From the NCBI RefSeq assembly GCF_003626645.1, contig NZ_RBAM01000005.1, positions 518,378 through 582,377 of the forward strand: a stretch of 64,000 nt of DNA, written 5' to 3'. The translations under genes were made by a program, and so were the position numbers. The notes beneath the pieces were generated by a model. The model was not told where the DNA came from and searched no databases. It was given only the letters and a program-made list of their open reading frames with translations. Positions within the stretch are counted from its first letter, which is position 1. The number at the start of each line of letters is the position of its first letter. Origin of the DNA: Streptomyces klenkii (GTDB lineage Bacteria > Actinomycetota > Actinomycetes > Streptomycetales > Streptomycetaceae). Positions 19,074-27,843 of this stretch are shown one piece after another.

Positions 19074-20489
19074 TCACTGCGGCCGCTCCTCACGGCTGCG
19101 GTCCCCCTTGCGGGGGCTCCTGCGCCGCGTGCGGGGCTTACCGGCGGGCCCGGCCGGGCCTCCGGGGCCGGTGCTGCCCGCGGGGCCGCCGGGCCGCGTC
19201 CGCCGGCGGGCGCTCCGTGTGCTGCCGGCGCCTTGCGCCGCCGAGCCCGTCGAGGCCGACGCGGCCTCCAGGCGCTCCACCTCGGCCCGGACCGCATCCT
19301 GAAGCGCCCGGTCAGCCTGTTCCTGCCGCAGGCACTGGCGGAGCGGCTCGGGGTCCAGTCCTTCGTTGCACGCGCGGTAGAGCAGCTGGGCGAAGACGTA
19401 CTCGGGGTCGGCGGTGAGCGCCCGGCTCAGCGCGACCCGGGCCTCCGGCTGGTCGTCGGCGGCCCAGGCCACCCAGCCGGCGAGCGTGACGGGAGCCGCC
19501 GCGTACTCCGCGTACGGATACACGCAGCGGCGGGCCAGGGCGCGCCACAGCCTCAGCACGGCGGCGGCCCGCGGGCCCTCCATCCACTCCGCGGCCCGGT
19601 CGCGCGCGACGCGGTCCTGTAGACCCACGATGACCGTGGCGGCCTCCTCGTCGGTGAGGAGGGAGTCGTCGCGCGCGTCGGCCGCGGGCTTGGCGGGGAG
19701 CGGCGGCGTCCCGTCGAACCGGTCGGCCAGGGTCCGCGCGAGGGCGAGCGCCTCCTGCCGCACGGGCTCGCAGCCGGCGCCGCCGAGGATGCGGGGCACC
19801 ATCGCGAAGGCCGCGGCGTCGAGGGCCTTGCGCTGCTCCTCCGCCCTTTCCCCGGTAACGGGTTCGTACCGCTCCTCCATCTCCCGCAGGGTGCCGCGCA
19901 CCTCGATGCCGGCGTAGGTGGCGGCGGCCGCCATGACCGACGTGCCGGGCAGGGAGAGAGGGGTGCCGTCGGGCGGGCAGCAGCGGGGGTCGGGGCAGCA
20001 GTACGACCAGAACCGGCCGTCGGAGATGCACAGGGCCTCGTGCACGGGCATGTCGAGGCGGCCGCAGGCGCGGCGCAGGCTCTGGGCGAGCGGGCGAAGC
20101 CGCTCCATCACCTGCTGCCCGGTCCGCCCGTCGGCGGTGTCGGGGTCCTGGCAGAAGAAGATGACCACGCCGTCGGGGCGGCCGCCGCGCCTGCTGCTGC
20201 CGGTCAGGAGGGTCTCGGCGAGCTGGTCGCAGACCTCCGGCCACCCCTCGCCGCTGCGCGGGATGCCGAGCCGGAGCCGGCCCCCGAAGCGGCCCCGGTC
20301 GCCGTGCAGCGCGACGAGGACCACGCTGTCCGTCGGGTGGAAGCCGAGGAGGTACGGGAGGGCGTCGGCCAGCTCGGCCGGGGAGCGGAGGGTGACCTGC
20401 TGCTCGGGGTCCGCACCCGGTGCGCCGGGCTCGCCGGCGGACGGGGAGGAGGGGACGGAAGGACGGGAGGATTCGTTGTGCTGCGTCAT
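19074..20489 (-). CDS. DUF4192 domain-containing protein
   Basis: This 471-residue actinobacterial protein has the DUF4192 start VTLRSPAELADALPYLLGFHPTDSVV spread over residues 32-57, and cysteine-rich YCCPDPRCCPPDG in the middle. The C-terminal 60 residues are basic and Gly/Pro-rich, with collagen-like GPGGPAG runs. There is no signal peptide or membrane helix. It is transcribed divergently from the RecQ-like helicase. Function is unknown. Confidence 0.85.
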   Translation of the reverse strand: MTQHNESSRPSVPSSPSAGEPGAPGADPEQQVTLRSPAELADALPYLLGFHPTDSVVLVALHGDRGRFGGRLRLGIPRSGEGWPEVCDQLAETLLTGSSRRGGRPDGVVIFFCQDPDTADGRTGQQVMERLRPLAQSLRRACGRLDMPVHEALCISDGRFWSYCCPDPRCCPPDGTPLSLPGTSVMAAAATYAGIEVRGTLREMEERYEPVTGERAEEQRKALDAAAFAMVPRILGGAGCEPVRQEALALARTLADRFDGTPPLPAKPAADARDDSLLTDEEAATVIVGLQDRVARDRAAEWMEGPRAAAVLRLWRALARRCVYPYAEYAAAPVTLAGWVAWAADDQPEARVALSRALTADPEYVFAQLLYRACNEGLDPEPLRQCLRQEQADRALQDAVRAEVERLEAASASTGSAAQGAGSTRSARRRTRPGGPAGSTGPGGPAGPAGKPRTRRRSPRKGDRSREERPQ

Positions 20490-20635
20490 GGCCCGAGAGT
20501 CCCGCGGGCCCGCCGGAGCCCGCCAGGCCTGTGGATAACTCCGGAATATGGTCCTACTAATCCTGTGGACAGGGGTTTCCCACAGCCGGCCGGGCCCGTT
20601 CGCGCATTGTCAGTGCACTCGTGTTGCATGGGGGC

Positions 20636-22801
20636 ATGACGAACGAAGACCTCCGCGCCTCGGCCGACGCCGTCCTGGCCCGCCTCGTCGGCGACACCAC
20701 GGGCACGGCGAGACTGCGCGAGGACCAGTGGCTGGCGATCGAGGCGCTGGTCGCCCACCACCGCCGCGCCCTGGTCGTGCAGCGGACGGGCTGGGGCAAG
20801 TCGGCGGTGTACTTCGTCGCGACCGCCCTGCTGCGGGCCCGCGGCAGCGGCCCCACGGTGATCGTCTCGCCGCTCCTGGCGCTGATGCGCAACCAGGTGG
20901 ACGCCGCGGCGCGGGCGGGCATCCGCGCCCGCACGATCAACTCCGCCAACGTCGAGGAGTGGGACACCGTCCAGGCCGAGGTGGCGGCGGGCGAGGTCGA
21001 CGTGCTGCTCGTGTCGCCGGAGCGGCTGAACAACCCCGACTTCCGCGATCAGGTCCTGCCCAAGCTCGCCGCCGCGACCGGCCTCCTCGTCGTCGACGAG
21101 GCCCACTGCATCTCCGACTGGGGCCACGACTTCCGGCCCGACTACCGCCGGCTGCGCACCATGCTGGCCGACCTGCCGCCCGGCGTGCCCGTCCTGGCCA
21201 CGACCGCCACCGCCAACGCCCGCGTCACCGCCGACGTCGCCGAGCAGCTGGGCACGGGCGAGGAGTCGACCCGGGCGCTGGTGCTGCGCGGCCCGCTGGA
21301 CCGCGAGAGCCTGAGCCTCGGGGTGCTTCAGCTGCCCGACGCCGCGCACCGGCTGGCCTGGCTCGCCGACCACCTCGGCGAGCTCCCCGGCTCGGGCATC
21401 ATCTACACCCTCACCGTCGCGGCCGCCGAGGAGGTCACCGCGTTCCTGCGCCGGTGCGGCCACACCGTCACCGCGTACACGGGCAAGACGGAGAACGCGG
21501 ACCGGCAGCAGGCCGAGGAGGACCTGCTCGCCAACCGCGTCAAGGCGCTCGTCGCCACCTCGGCGCTGGGCATGGGCTTCGACAAGCCCGACCTGGGCTT
21601 CGTGGTCCACCTGGGCTCCCCCTCCTCCCCCATCGCCTACTACCAGCAGGTCGGCCGCGCCGGCCGCGGCGTCGAGCACGCCGAGGTGCTCCTGCTCCCG
21701 GGCAAGGAGGACGAGGCGATCTGGAAGTACTTCGCGTCCCTCGCCTTCCCCCCGGAGGACCAGGTCCGCCGCACGCTGGAGGTGCTCGCCGCCTCGGACC
21801 GGCCCGTCTCCCTGCCGGCCCTCGAACCCCGGGTCGAGCTGCGGCGCTCCCGCCTGGAGACCATGCTCAAGGTCCTCGACGTCGACGGCGCCGTGCACCG
21901 GGTGCGGGGCGGCTGGACGGCGACGGGGCGCCCGTGGACGTACGACGCCGAGCGCTACGCCTGGGTCGAGCGGCAGCGCGGCGCGGAGCAGCAGGCGATG
22001 CGCGACTACGCCACCACGACGCAGTGCCGGATGGAGTTCCTGCGCCGCCAGCTGGACGACGAGCAGGCGACGCCGTGCGGGCGCTGTGACAACTGCGCGG
22101 GCCCGCGCTTCTCCGTGGACGTCTCGGCCGGGGCGCTCGACGCCTCGCGGGGCGAGCTGGGCCGCCCGGGCGTGGAGGTCGAGCCGCGCCGGATGTGGCC
22201 GACGGGGATGCCCGCGGTCGGTGTCGACCTCAAGGGCCGCATCCCGGCGGGCGAGCAGGCCGCGACCGGTCGCGCCCTCGGGCGGCTGTCCGACATCGGC
22301 TGGGGCAACCGGCTGCGTCCCCTCCTCGCCCCGCAGACGCCGGACGGGCCTGTGCCGGATGACGCGGCGGCCGCGGTGGTGACCGTGCTTGCCGACTGGG
22401 CCCGCGGTCCCGGCGGTTGGGCCTCCGGCGCCGCGGACGCTCCCGCACGCCCCGTGGGTGTGGTCGCGCTCGCCTCGCGGACGCGGCCGCAGCTGATCCG
22501 CTCGCTCGCCGAGCGCATCGCCTCGGTCGGCCGGATGCCCCTGCTCGGCACGGTCGAGTACGGCGGCGCGGACAGCGACACCCGGGTTCCGCGCACCAAC
22601 AGCGCCCAGCGGCTGCGGGCGCTGGACGGTGCGCTGACCGTTCCGCCGGAGCTCGCGTCGGCGCTGGCCTCCGCCGGCGGGCCCGTCCTGCTGGTCGACG
22701 ATTTCACCGACACCGGGTGGACGCTGGCCGTGGCCGCCCGGCTGCTGCGGCGGGCCGGGGCGCCGGAGGTGTTCCCGCTGGTGCTGGCGGTACAGGGCTA
22801 G
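20636..22801 (+). CDS. RecQ-family DNA helicase fused to a C-terminal phosphoribosyltransferase-like domain
   Basis: This 721-residue protein has helicase motifs RTGWGKSAVYF (Walker A), LLVVDEAHCISDWGHDFRP (DEAH box), ATSALGMGFDKPD and QVGRAGRG. A four-cysteine zinc site follows (QCRMEF, then CGRCDNC). The last 150 residues are not RecQ-like. They contain VLLVDDFTDTGWTLAVAARL, which matches the PRPP-binding motif of type I phosphoribosyltransferases. The ATG at 20636 has a weak GGGGG upstream; an in-frame GTG lies at 20621. Such fusions are known in actinobacteria but the purpose of the second domain is not established. It may act in DNA repair. Confidence 0.9.
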   Translation: MTNEDLRASADAVLARLVGDTTGTARLREDQWLAIEALVAHHRRALVVQRTGWGKSAVYFVATALLRARGSGPTVIVSPLLALMRNQVDAAARAGIRARTINSANVEEWDTVQAEVAAGEVDVLLVSPERLNNPDFRDQVLPKLAAATGLLVVDEAHCISDWGHDFRPDYRRLRTMLADLPPGVPVLATTATANARVTADVAEQLGTGEESTRALVLRGPLDRESLSLGVLQLPDAAHRLAWLADHLGELPGSGIIYTLTVAAAEEVTAFLRRCGHTVTAYTGKTENADRQQAEEDLLANRVKALVATSALGMGFDKPDLGFVVHLGSPSSPIAYYQQVGRAGRGVEHAEVLLLPGKEDEAIWKYFASLAFPPEDQVRRTLEVLAASDRPVSLPALEPRVELRRSRLETMLKVLDVDGAVHRVRGGWTATGRPWTYDAERYAWVERQRGAEQQAMRDYATTTQCRMEFLRRQLDDEQATPCGRCDNCAGPRFSVDVSAGALDASRGELGRPGVEVEPRRMWPTGMPAVGVDLKGRIPAGEQAATGRALGRLSDIGWGNRLRPLLAPQTPDGPVPDDAAAAVVTVLADWARGPGGWASGAADAPARPVGVVALASRTRPQLIRSLAERIASVGRMPLLGTVEYGGADSDTRVPRTNSAQRLRALDGALTVPPELASALASAGGPVLLVDDFTDTGWTLAVAARLLRRAGAPEVFPLVLAVQG

Positions 22802-23019
22802 CCGCACCCGGCCTGGAGGGCCGGCGGGGGCGGCCGGGGCGCCAAGAGCCGCGCGCCGCCGGCCATTGGCGCCAATTGATCGTTGCCGCAGGCCCCCGGC
22901 GCGGCGAGAATTGGACCGATCCCACTCTCGTCCGTCCACGGCCCGCCGGGACGGCCGTCGTGGCACGCACTCCTGCCCGCCGCCGCCCGGCCCGTGGCAT
23001 TGCAGCCGAAGGGAGGGTC

Positions 23020-23601
23020 ATGGCCTTCGACTTCGCACCGCCCCCTCCCGCCGAGCCCGGACACCGGCTCAGCCGGATGCTCGAGCCCTCCGAGTGGGCC
23101 GCGGCCGGAATTCCCCTGCTGCGCAACCCGCGCGAGGTGATCACCGGTCTGCACGCCCGCCATCTGCCGGCGCCGTCGACAGCCGTCGTCGCCGTCCTCG
23201 ACCACGACGAACGGCTCACGGCGAGCGCCTCGTTCGTCCGCCGCCCCACCCCGCCCGACGGCTGGGAGCTGCGCAACGCCCTCCTCGCGCAATTGCGCAG
23301 GGTGACCCCGCACGACCTGCGGCGGCGCACCCCGGTCCGGACGGCCGTACTGCTCTACTGCCGCCCGGGCGAGGCCCATTGGACCGAGGAGGACGGGGCG
23401 TGGATGTGGGGCCTGCGTGACGCCTGCACGCTGCACGGGCTGCGCTGCGGGGCGTACATCACGCTGACCGCCGGCGGCTGGCAGATCCTCGGCGAAGGCC
23501 GCAGCGGACGCCGGCCGCGCTCGCCGGAACACCCACCCGCGCCCATAGCGTCGGGCGGCGGCGGTGCGCCCGAAGCGCACCGCCACACAGCAGCCCGCTG
23601 A
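23020..23601 (+). CDS. Conserved hypothetical protein
   Basis: This 193-residue protein has a strong AAGGGAGG ribosome-binding site before the ATG at 23020. It opens with a proline-rich segment (APPPPAEPGHRL), then a compact globular region with STAVVAVLDHDERLTASASF, RTAVLLYCRPGEAHW and WMWGLRDACTLHGL. The end is Gly/Pro/His-rich. I do not recognise a family. The alternating beta/alpha pattern suggests a small alpha/beta fold. It follows the RecQ-like gene after 218 bases, so co-transcription is uncertain. Confidence 0.75.
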   Translation: MAFDFAPPPPAEPGHRLSRMLEPSEWAAAGIPLLRNPREVITGLHARHLPAPSTAVVAVLDHDERLTASASFVRRPTPPDGWELRNALLAQLRRVTPHDLRRRTPVRTAVLLYCRPGEAHWTEEDGAWMWGLRDACTLHGLRCGAYITLTAGGWQILGEGRSGRRPRSPEHPPAPIASGGGGAPEAHRHTAAR

Positions 23602-23665
23602 CGGCCGCGGAGGCCCGGGCGTCACGCACCGGGGCACCACACGCCCGCATGCAGAAACGGACCCC

Positions 23666-23694
23666 TGCGGCCACCCCGCCGGGGAGTGGCCGCA
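23666..23694. terminator. Hairpin between convergent genes
   Basis: A nine-base perfect stem (TGCGGCCAC / GTGGCCGCA), extended by CCC/GGG, lies between the gene ending at 23601 and the convergent gene ending at 23726. Confidence 0.65.
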
Positions 23695-23702
23695 AGGATC
23701 CG

Positions 23703-23742
23703 TCCTCAGAAGCCCGCGGAGATCCTCAGACGCCCGCGGAGA
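23703..23742. repeat. 20-bp tandem duplication across a stop codon
   Basis: Two adjacent 20-base units (23703-23722 and 23723-23742) differ at one base. They include the stop codon of the gene ending at 23726, so that gene's last codons and stop are repeated just downstream. Confidence 0.85.
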
Positions 23743-24319
23743 TCAGGGCGTTGACGCGCTGCGGATCGCCACAGACGATCATCAGCGCACCGGCGCGGGC
23801 CGTTGCCACGGGCAGTGCGCGGGCGATCGCATCGTCCGCGCCGCCGTTGACGGCGACGACCACGACGGGCCGGGAGCCGGCCCGGTCCGCGTCGGCGGCC
23901 GCGTAGAAGACGTCGTCACGGGCATCGTGCTGCGCCCAGTAGGACGCCTCACCGAAGGACAGCTCGTGCGCGGCCCAGGGGTGCGGGTCGCCGGTCGTGA
24001 GCACCAGGATCTCGCCGGGTGCGCGGCCGGTGTCGAGCAGCAGGTCGACGGCCTCGTCCGCGGCGTCCAGGGCACCCTGCACGGAGGCGGGGATCAGCTG
24101 GACCTGCGGACCGGCGGCGGCTGCGGCCGGCTGCGCCGCGGCGGGCCGCGACGGAGCCGGGGCCGGCACCGGGCCGCGCTGGGCGGCGGGGCCGGGCCGC
24201 GGGGCCGGACGGGGGCCAGGAACAGGGCGGGGGGTCGGCGTCGTACGGCCGGGGGCCGGCACGGCGCTGGGACCCGGGACACTCTCGTGAATCTGAGGCT
24301 CCTCGGGGATGAGAGGCAT
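23726..24319 (-). CDS. Proline/alanine-rich N-terminus with conserved C-terminal domain, function unknown
   Basis: This 197-residue protein has an N-terminal half of Pro/Ala/Arg-rich low complexity (PAPGRTTPTPRPVPGPRPAP). A compact C-terminal domain follows, with AADEAVDLLLDTGRAPGEIL, VLTTGDPHPWAAHE and VVVVAVNGGADDAIARAL. The C-terminal part looks like a small alpha/beta domain, perhaps with a P-loop-like or DNA/RNA-associated role, but I recognise no family. It lies 59 bases downstream of rnhB on the same strand and may be co-transcribed with it. Confidence 0.7.
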   Translation of the reverse strand: MPLIPEEPQIHESVPGPSAVPAPGRTTPTPRPVPGPRPAPRPGPAAQRGPVPAPAPSRPAAAQPAAAAAGPQVQLIPASVQGALDAADEAVDLLLDTGRAPGEILVLTTGDPHPWAAHELSFGEASYWAQHDARDDVFYAAADADRAGSRPVVVVAVNGGADDAIARALPVATARAGALMIVCGDPQRVNALISAGV

Positions 24320-24378
24320 GAGTTGTTGTTTATCAAACGCCGGTGCGAGTCGCGTCGGCGGGTGGCGGTCAGGGCCGC

Positions 24379-25080
24379 TCAGAATTCGAAACCGAGCTGG
24401 CCACCGGCCTCCAGTGAAGCTGTGTCGGGGACGCTGCGAACCCGCTTGAGGTGCTGCCACCTGGGCAGCGCGTCCAGATAGGACCAGGACAGCCGGTGGT
24501 GCGGGGTGGGGCCCAGCGCCTCGAGGGCGGCGCGGTGCACCGGCGAGGGGTATCCGGCGTTGTCACAGAAGCCGAAGTCTTCGTAGCCGGCGCCCAGTTC
24601 CGCCATCATCGCGTCGCGCCGGACCTTGGCGAGCACGGACGCCGCCGCGACGACCACGCAGGACTGGTCGCCCTTGATGACCGTGCGGACCCGCCAGGGA
24701 TCGCCGAGGTAGTCGTGCTTGCCGTCGAGGATCACCACCTCGGGCCGGACGGGCAGTGCCTCCAGGGCACGGTTCGCCGCCAGCCGCAGCGCCGCCGTCA
24801 TGCCCAGCTCGTCGATCTCCTGTGGGGAGGAGTGGCCGAGCGCGTGGGCGGTGACCCAGCTCTCCAGCTGCCCGGCGAGGACCGTCCGCCGCTTGGGCGT
24901 CAGCAGCTTGGAGTCGGTGAGGCCCTCGGGAGGGCGGCGCAGCCCTGTGACGGCCGCGCACACGGTGACCGGGCCGGCCCAGGCGCCCCGGCCGACCTCG
25001 TCGAGCCCGGCGACGACCTTGGCTCCGGTCGTTGCGCGCAAGGAGCGCTCGACGGTGTGGGTAGGCGGTTCGTACGGCAT
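24379..25080 (-). CDS. rnhB: Ribonuclease HII
   Basis: This 233-residue enzyme nicks RNA in RNA-DNA hybrids and removes misincorporated ribonucleotides. The metal-binding residues are in AGLDEVGRGAWAGP near residue 24, and the conserved TDSKLL and VVILDGKHD follow. Length and motifs are normal for the family. The ATG at 25080 has only a weak ribosome-binding site. Its place near nrdJ, miaA and dapF fits the Streptomyces core order. Confidence 0.95.
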   Translation of the reverse strand: MPYEPPTHTVERSLRATTGAKVVAGLDEVGRGAWAGPVTVCAAVTGLRRPPEGLTDSKLLTPKRRTVLAGQLESWVTAHALGHSSPQEIDELGMTAALRLAANRALEALPVRPEVVILDGKHDYLGDPWRVRTVIKGDQSCVVVAAASVLAKVRRDAMMAELGAGYEDFGFCDNAGYPSPVHRAALEALGPTPHHRLSWSYLDALPRWQHLKRVRSVPDTASLEAGGQLGFEF

Positions 25081-25231
25081 GGCGCCAGCAAGCGTACGCC
25101 CCTGCGGGTGGCCCGAGTAGCCCCGCCCCCTCCCCTTTCTTCCGGCCGGTTCCATTCCGGTTTCCCGCGGGTACCCCGGCGCCTCTCCCGCGGGCGCTCC
25201 AGCACCCCGGAGGACCGGCCGCCCGGGGCGC

Positions 25232-26131
25232 CTACCTGCGGCCCGCGCCCGCCGGAAGCCAGCCCGGGAGCTGCTCGGTGCGCCGCAGCCAGTCGGCGGG
25301 CGGCGTGCCCCGCTCCCCCGCTGCGACCACTCCGCCGACGATGGCGCAGTTGGTGTCCACGTCACCGCCGACCTGCGCGGTGGTCCAGAAGGCGGACTCG
25401 TACGACGTGAGGTTGCGCGCGGCGGACCACAGGGCGAACGGCACGGTGTCGTGCGCGCTGGTGCGGCGGCCGCAGCCGAGGACGGCGGCGACGGTGGTCG
25501 GGTCGCCGTAGTCGAGCATGTCCCGCGCGCGGCGCAGCCCCGCCTGGACGGCGCTGCGCGGCACGAGGGCGATGACGCCGTCCAGGAGCGCCGCGGGGGC
25601 GACGGGCCCGCTCAGCCCCGCGGCGATGGCCGCCGCGGCGGCCACGGCCATGGTCCCGGCGACCGCCTCGCGGTGCTGGTGGGTGGTGTACGCGGAGATC
25701 TCGGCCTGGTGCGTGGCCTGTTCCGGGTCGTCCGCGTACCAGGCTCCGAGCGGGGCGATGCGCATGGCCGCGCCGTTGCCCCAGGAGCCCTGTCCGTTGA
25801 AGAGGGCCGAGGCCAGCTCCCGCCAGTCACCGCCCTCCCTGACCAGGCGCAGCATGCGGCCCACGGCCGGGCCGTATCCCCGGTCGAAGTCGTGGTGCTC
25901 CGCGAAGGAGCGGGCGAGCGCGTCCTGGTCGACGCGCCCGTGACCGGCGAGGACGGCCAGCACGGAGCAGGCCATCTCGGTGTCGTCGGTCCACTGCCAG
26001 GGGGAGGGGGGCAGCTCGCGGCGCTTGAGGGACGGGTAGTTGCCGGGGACGAAGAACTGGGAGCCGAGGGCATCGCCGAGGGCCAGCCCGCGCAGGCTCG
26101 CCAGTGCGCGGTGGAATCGGTCAGCGGTCAT
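25232..26131 (-). CDS. ADP-ribosylglycohydrolase family protein
   Basis: This protein of about 299 residues has family motifs GLALGDALGSQFF near the N-terminus, WQWTDDTEMA for metal binding, WGNGAAMRIAPLG and, near the C-terminus, GGDVDTNCAIVGGVVAA, where the Asp residues complete the dinuclear magnesium site. It probably removes ADP-ribose from proteins or related conjugates. I choose the ATG at 26131; a GTG at 26164 is an alternative. A degenerate tandem repeat lies just upstream. Confidence 0.9.
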   Translation of the reverse strand: MTADRFHRALASLRGLALGDALGSQFFVPGNYPSLKRRELPPSPWQWTDDTEMACSVLAVLAGHGRVDQDALARSFAEHHDFDRGYGPAVGRMLRLVREGGDWRELASALFNGQGSWGNGAAMRIAPLGAWYADDPEQATHQAEISAYTTHQHREAVAGTMAVAAAAAIAAGLSGPVAPAALLDGVIALVPRSAVQAGLRRARDMLDYGDPTTVAAVLGCGRRTSAHDTVPFALWSAARNLTSYESAFWTTAQVGGDVDTNCAIVGGVVAAGERGTPPADWLRRTEQLPGWLPAGAGRR

Positions 26132-26164
26132 CGCAGCGAACTCTAATTCCTTTCCGGCGGCCAC

Positions 26165-26300
26165 GGTGATGTCTGAGCGGCTTCGGTGATGTCTCAGCGG
26201 CTTCGCTGGTGCTTAAGAGGCTCGCTGATGCCTAAGCGGCTCGCTGGTGCTTAAGCAGCATCGCCGGCGTCCGAGCGGCTCCGGCGACGTCTAGCCGGTG
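26165..26300. repeat. Degenerate 19-20 bp tandem repeat (about seven units)
   Basis: Units beginning GGTGATGTCT, GGTGATGTCT, GCTGGTGCTT, GCTGATGCCT, GCTGGTGCTT, GCCGGCGTCC and GGCGACGTCT, most followed by an AGCGGCTTC-like second half, repeat every 19-20 bases. They fill the 159-base gap between the ADP-ribosylglycohydrolase start and the phosphatase stop, and the last unit contains that stop codon. The period is not a multiple of three, so it is not a coding repeat. Confidence 0.85.
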
Positions 26301-26950
26301 AAGCCGTACGGTTCGGGGGTGCACCATCGCTCGAAGGGCCGGTCGAGGTGGTAGCGGCCGTCCGGCCCGAGGATCAGTGCGCGGCTCTCGGCGTTGCCCG
26401 GGTTCGACAGGGACTCGAATTCGGCGACCGTCCAGTGGAACCAGCGCATGCAGAAGAGCCGCATGGTCAGGCCGTGGGTGACCAGCAGGACGTTCGGCGG
26501 GTGGCCGGGGTCCTCGAAGCTGCGCCACAGGCTCTCCAGGAAGGCGCCGACGCGGTCGTAGACGTCGGCCCCGGACTCGCCCTGGGCGAAGCGGTAGAAG
26601 AAGTGGCCGTAGGTGTCCCGGTACGCCTTCTGCTTGCGCACCTCGACCGGGTCCTGCCAGTTCCCCCAGTCCTGCTCGCGCAGCCGCGGCTCCTCGCGGA
26701 CGCGCACGCGGCCCGGGTCGAGCCCCAGGGCGTGGAAGGTCTGGTGGGCGCGCCGGTAGGGCGAGACGTACGCCGAGACCCGCTCGTCCCCGAAGAGCTC
26801 GCGGAGCGGCCCTCCGGCCTCCCTGGCCTGCTTGCGGCCCCGCTCCGTCAGGCTCAGGGCGTGGTCGGGCTCCCGTTCGTAGACGGTGTCGTCGACGTTG
26901 CCCACCGACTCGCCGTGCCGGATGAGAACGATGCGTCGGGGCCTTGCCAT
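26291..26950 (-). CDS. Histidine phosphatase family protein (phosphoglycerate-mutase-like)
   Basis: This 219-residue protein has the catalytic RHG motif in IVLIRHGESVGNVD and the second catalytic histidine in LLVTHGLTMRLF. Residues SPYRRAHQT provide a second substrate-binding arginine. It is likely a broad-specificity phosphatase rather than a glycolytic mutase, because the sequence around the catalytic site resembles cofactor-dependent phosphatases. It follows no clear operon; a tandem repeat lies downstream. Confidence 0.88.
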   Translation of the reverse strand: MARPRRIVLIRHGESVGNVDDTVYEREPDHALSLTERGRKQAREAGGPLRELFGDERVSAYVSPYRRAHQTFHALGLDPGRVRVREEPRLREQDWGNWQDPVEVRKQKAYRDTYGHFFYRFAQGESGADVYDRVGAFLESLWRSFEDPGHPPNVLLVTHGLTMRLFCMRWFHWTVAEFESLSNPGNAESRALILGPDGRYHLDRPFERWCTPEPYGFTG

Positions 26951-27203
26951 GCCGCCACCCTAGATCGCGCGTCGGCTGCCCGCCCGGCCGGCCTGTGATC
27001 AGTGCCCGGAGTGCCCGGCCGGCGGCCCCGCGGGCCGGCAGCCACTCCCCCGCGCGGATCTTCGTACGGGCGGACGCCGACCGCTCACCGGCGCGTACTC
27101 CGTCCAGGGCACGGGAGCTACCGAGGCCGCCCTGGCGGCAGCCCGCGCGGGATCTCCCCGCTGTCCGTCTATCCGCCTGACGCCCGGAAGCCTCTGCGGC
27201 GCC

Positions 27204-27809
27204 TCATACGGTCCAGGACGGCTCCAAGGAGACGATGTCGCCGCCGATCGACGCCACATCGGCTTCGAGCTGCGTCCGCAGGGCGAGCCGCTCGACCCGC
27301 TCCGCGCGGTACTTCCCGTGCTCGGCCTCGGAGTTCCACATGGAGAGGACGAGGAACTCCTGCCCAGGGGCTTCCCCGAAGACGCCGCGCAGCATTCCGG
27401 GGGACCCGGCCATGGCCGGGTTCCACACCTTCTCCTGCATCAGGGTGAAGTGGTCCACGCGGTCCTCCCGGACCCGGCAGTGGGCGATCCGCACCACGTC
27501 CGCATCGGCGAACTGCGGGCTGAATCCCACCTTCACGTCAAACCGGTGCTCGAACAGCCGCACTTGGACGTTCTTGAACGTCCCGGCCTGGGCAGCCGCC
27601 AGTCTGTCGTGGGACCGCGCCATGAAGGAGTCGTAGAACGCCCGGCTCTCCCAGAAGCCGAACAGATGCACCACTTGCGGGCGCCCTCTGCTCCAGCCCC
27701 CGCCCTGCCCCCGGAAACCGGGCTCGCCGAGCAGGCCCGCCCATTTGCGTTGCCCGCGTTCGAAGCCGCGGCGGTCGACCACGGTGCAGCGAGTCCACTT
27801 GACCAGCAC
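27204..27809 (-). CDS. DUF4937 / YdbC-like dimeric-barrel protein
   Basis: This 201-residue protein starts with a GTG and reads VLVKWTRCTVVDRRGFERGQ, then VVHLFGFWESRAFYDSFM, then FLVLSMWNSEAEHGKY. Two repeats of a dimeric alpha/beta-barrel pattern (strand with a following FxSxxxY/YxxF helix) can be seen, similar to antibiotic biosynthesis monooxygenase folds. Function is unknown. It lies 34 bases upstream-side of the arylamine acetyltransferase gene's end on the same strand, so co-transcription is likely. Confidence 0.8.
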   Translation of the reverse strand: MLVKWTRCTVVDRRGFERGQRKWAGLLGEPGFRGQGGGWSRGRPQVVHLFGFWESRAFYDSFMARSHDRLAAAQAGTFKNVQVRLFEHRFDVKVGFSPQFADADVVRIAHCRVREDRVDHFTLMQEKVWNPAMAGSPGMLRGVFGEAPGQEFLVLSMWNSEAEHGKYRAERVERLALRTQLEADVASIGGDIVSLEPSWTV

Positions 27810-27843
27810 CGCGCCATCGTACGGCCCGGGCAGCGGCCCGCAG

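Noticed and set aside
20486..22966. Long open frame opposite the RecQ-like gene
   Set aside because: High-GC genomes give long antisense frames. The plus-strand frame carries all helicase motifs, while the minus frame is Arg/Gly/Ala-rich without recognisable domains.
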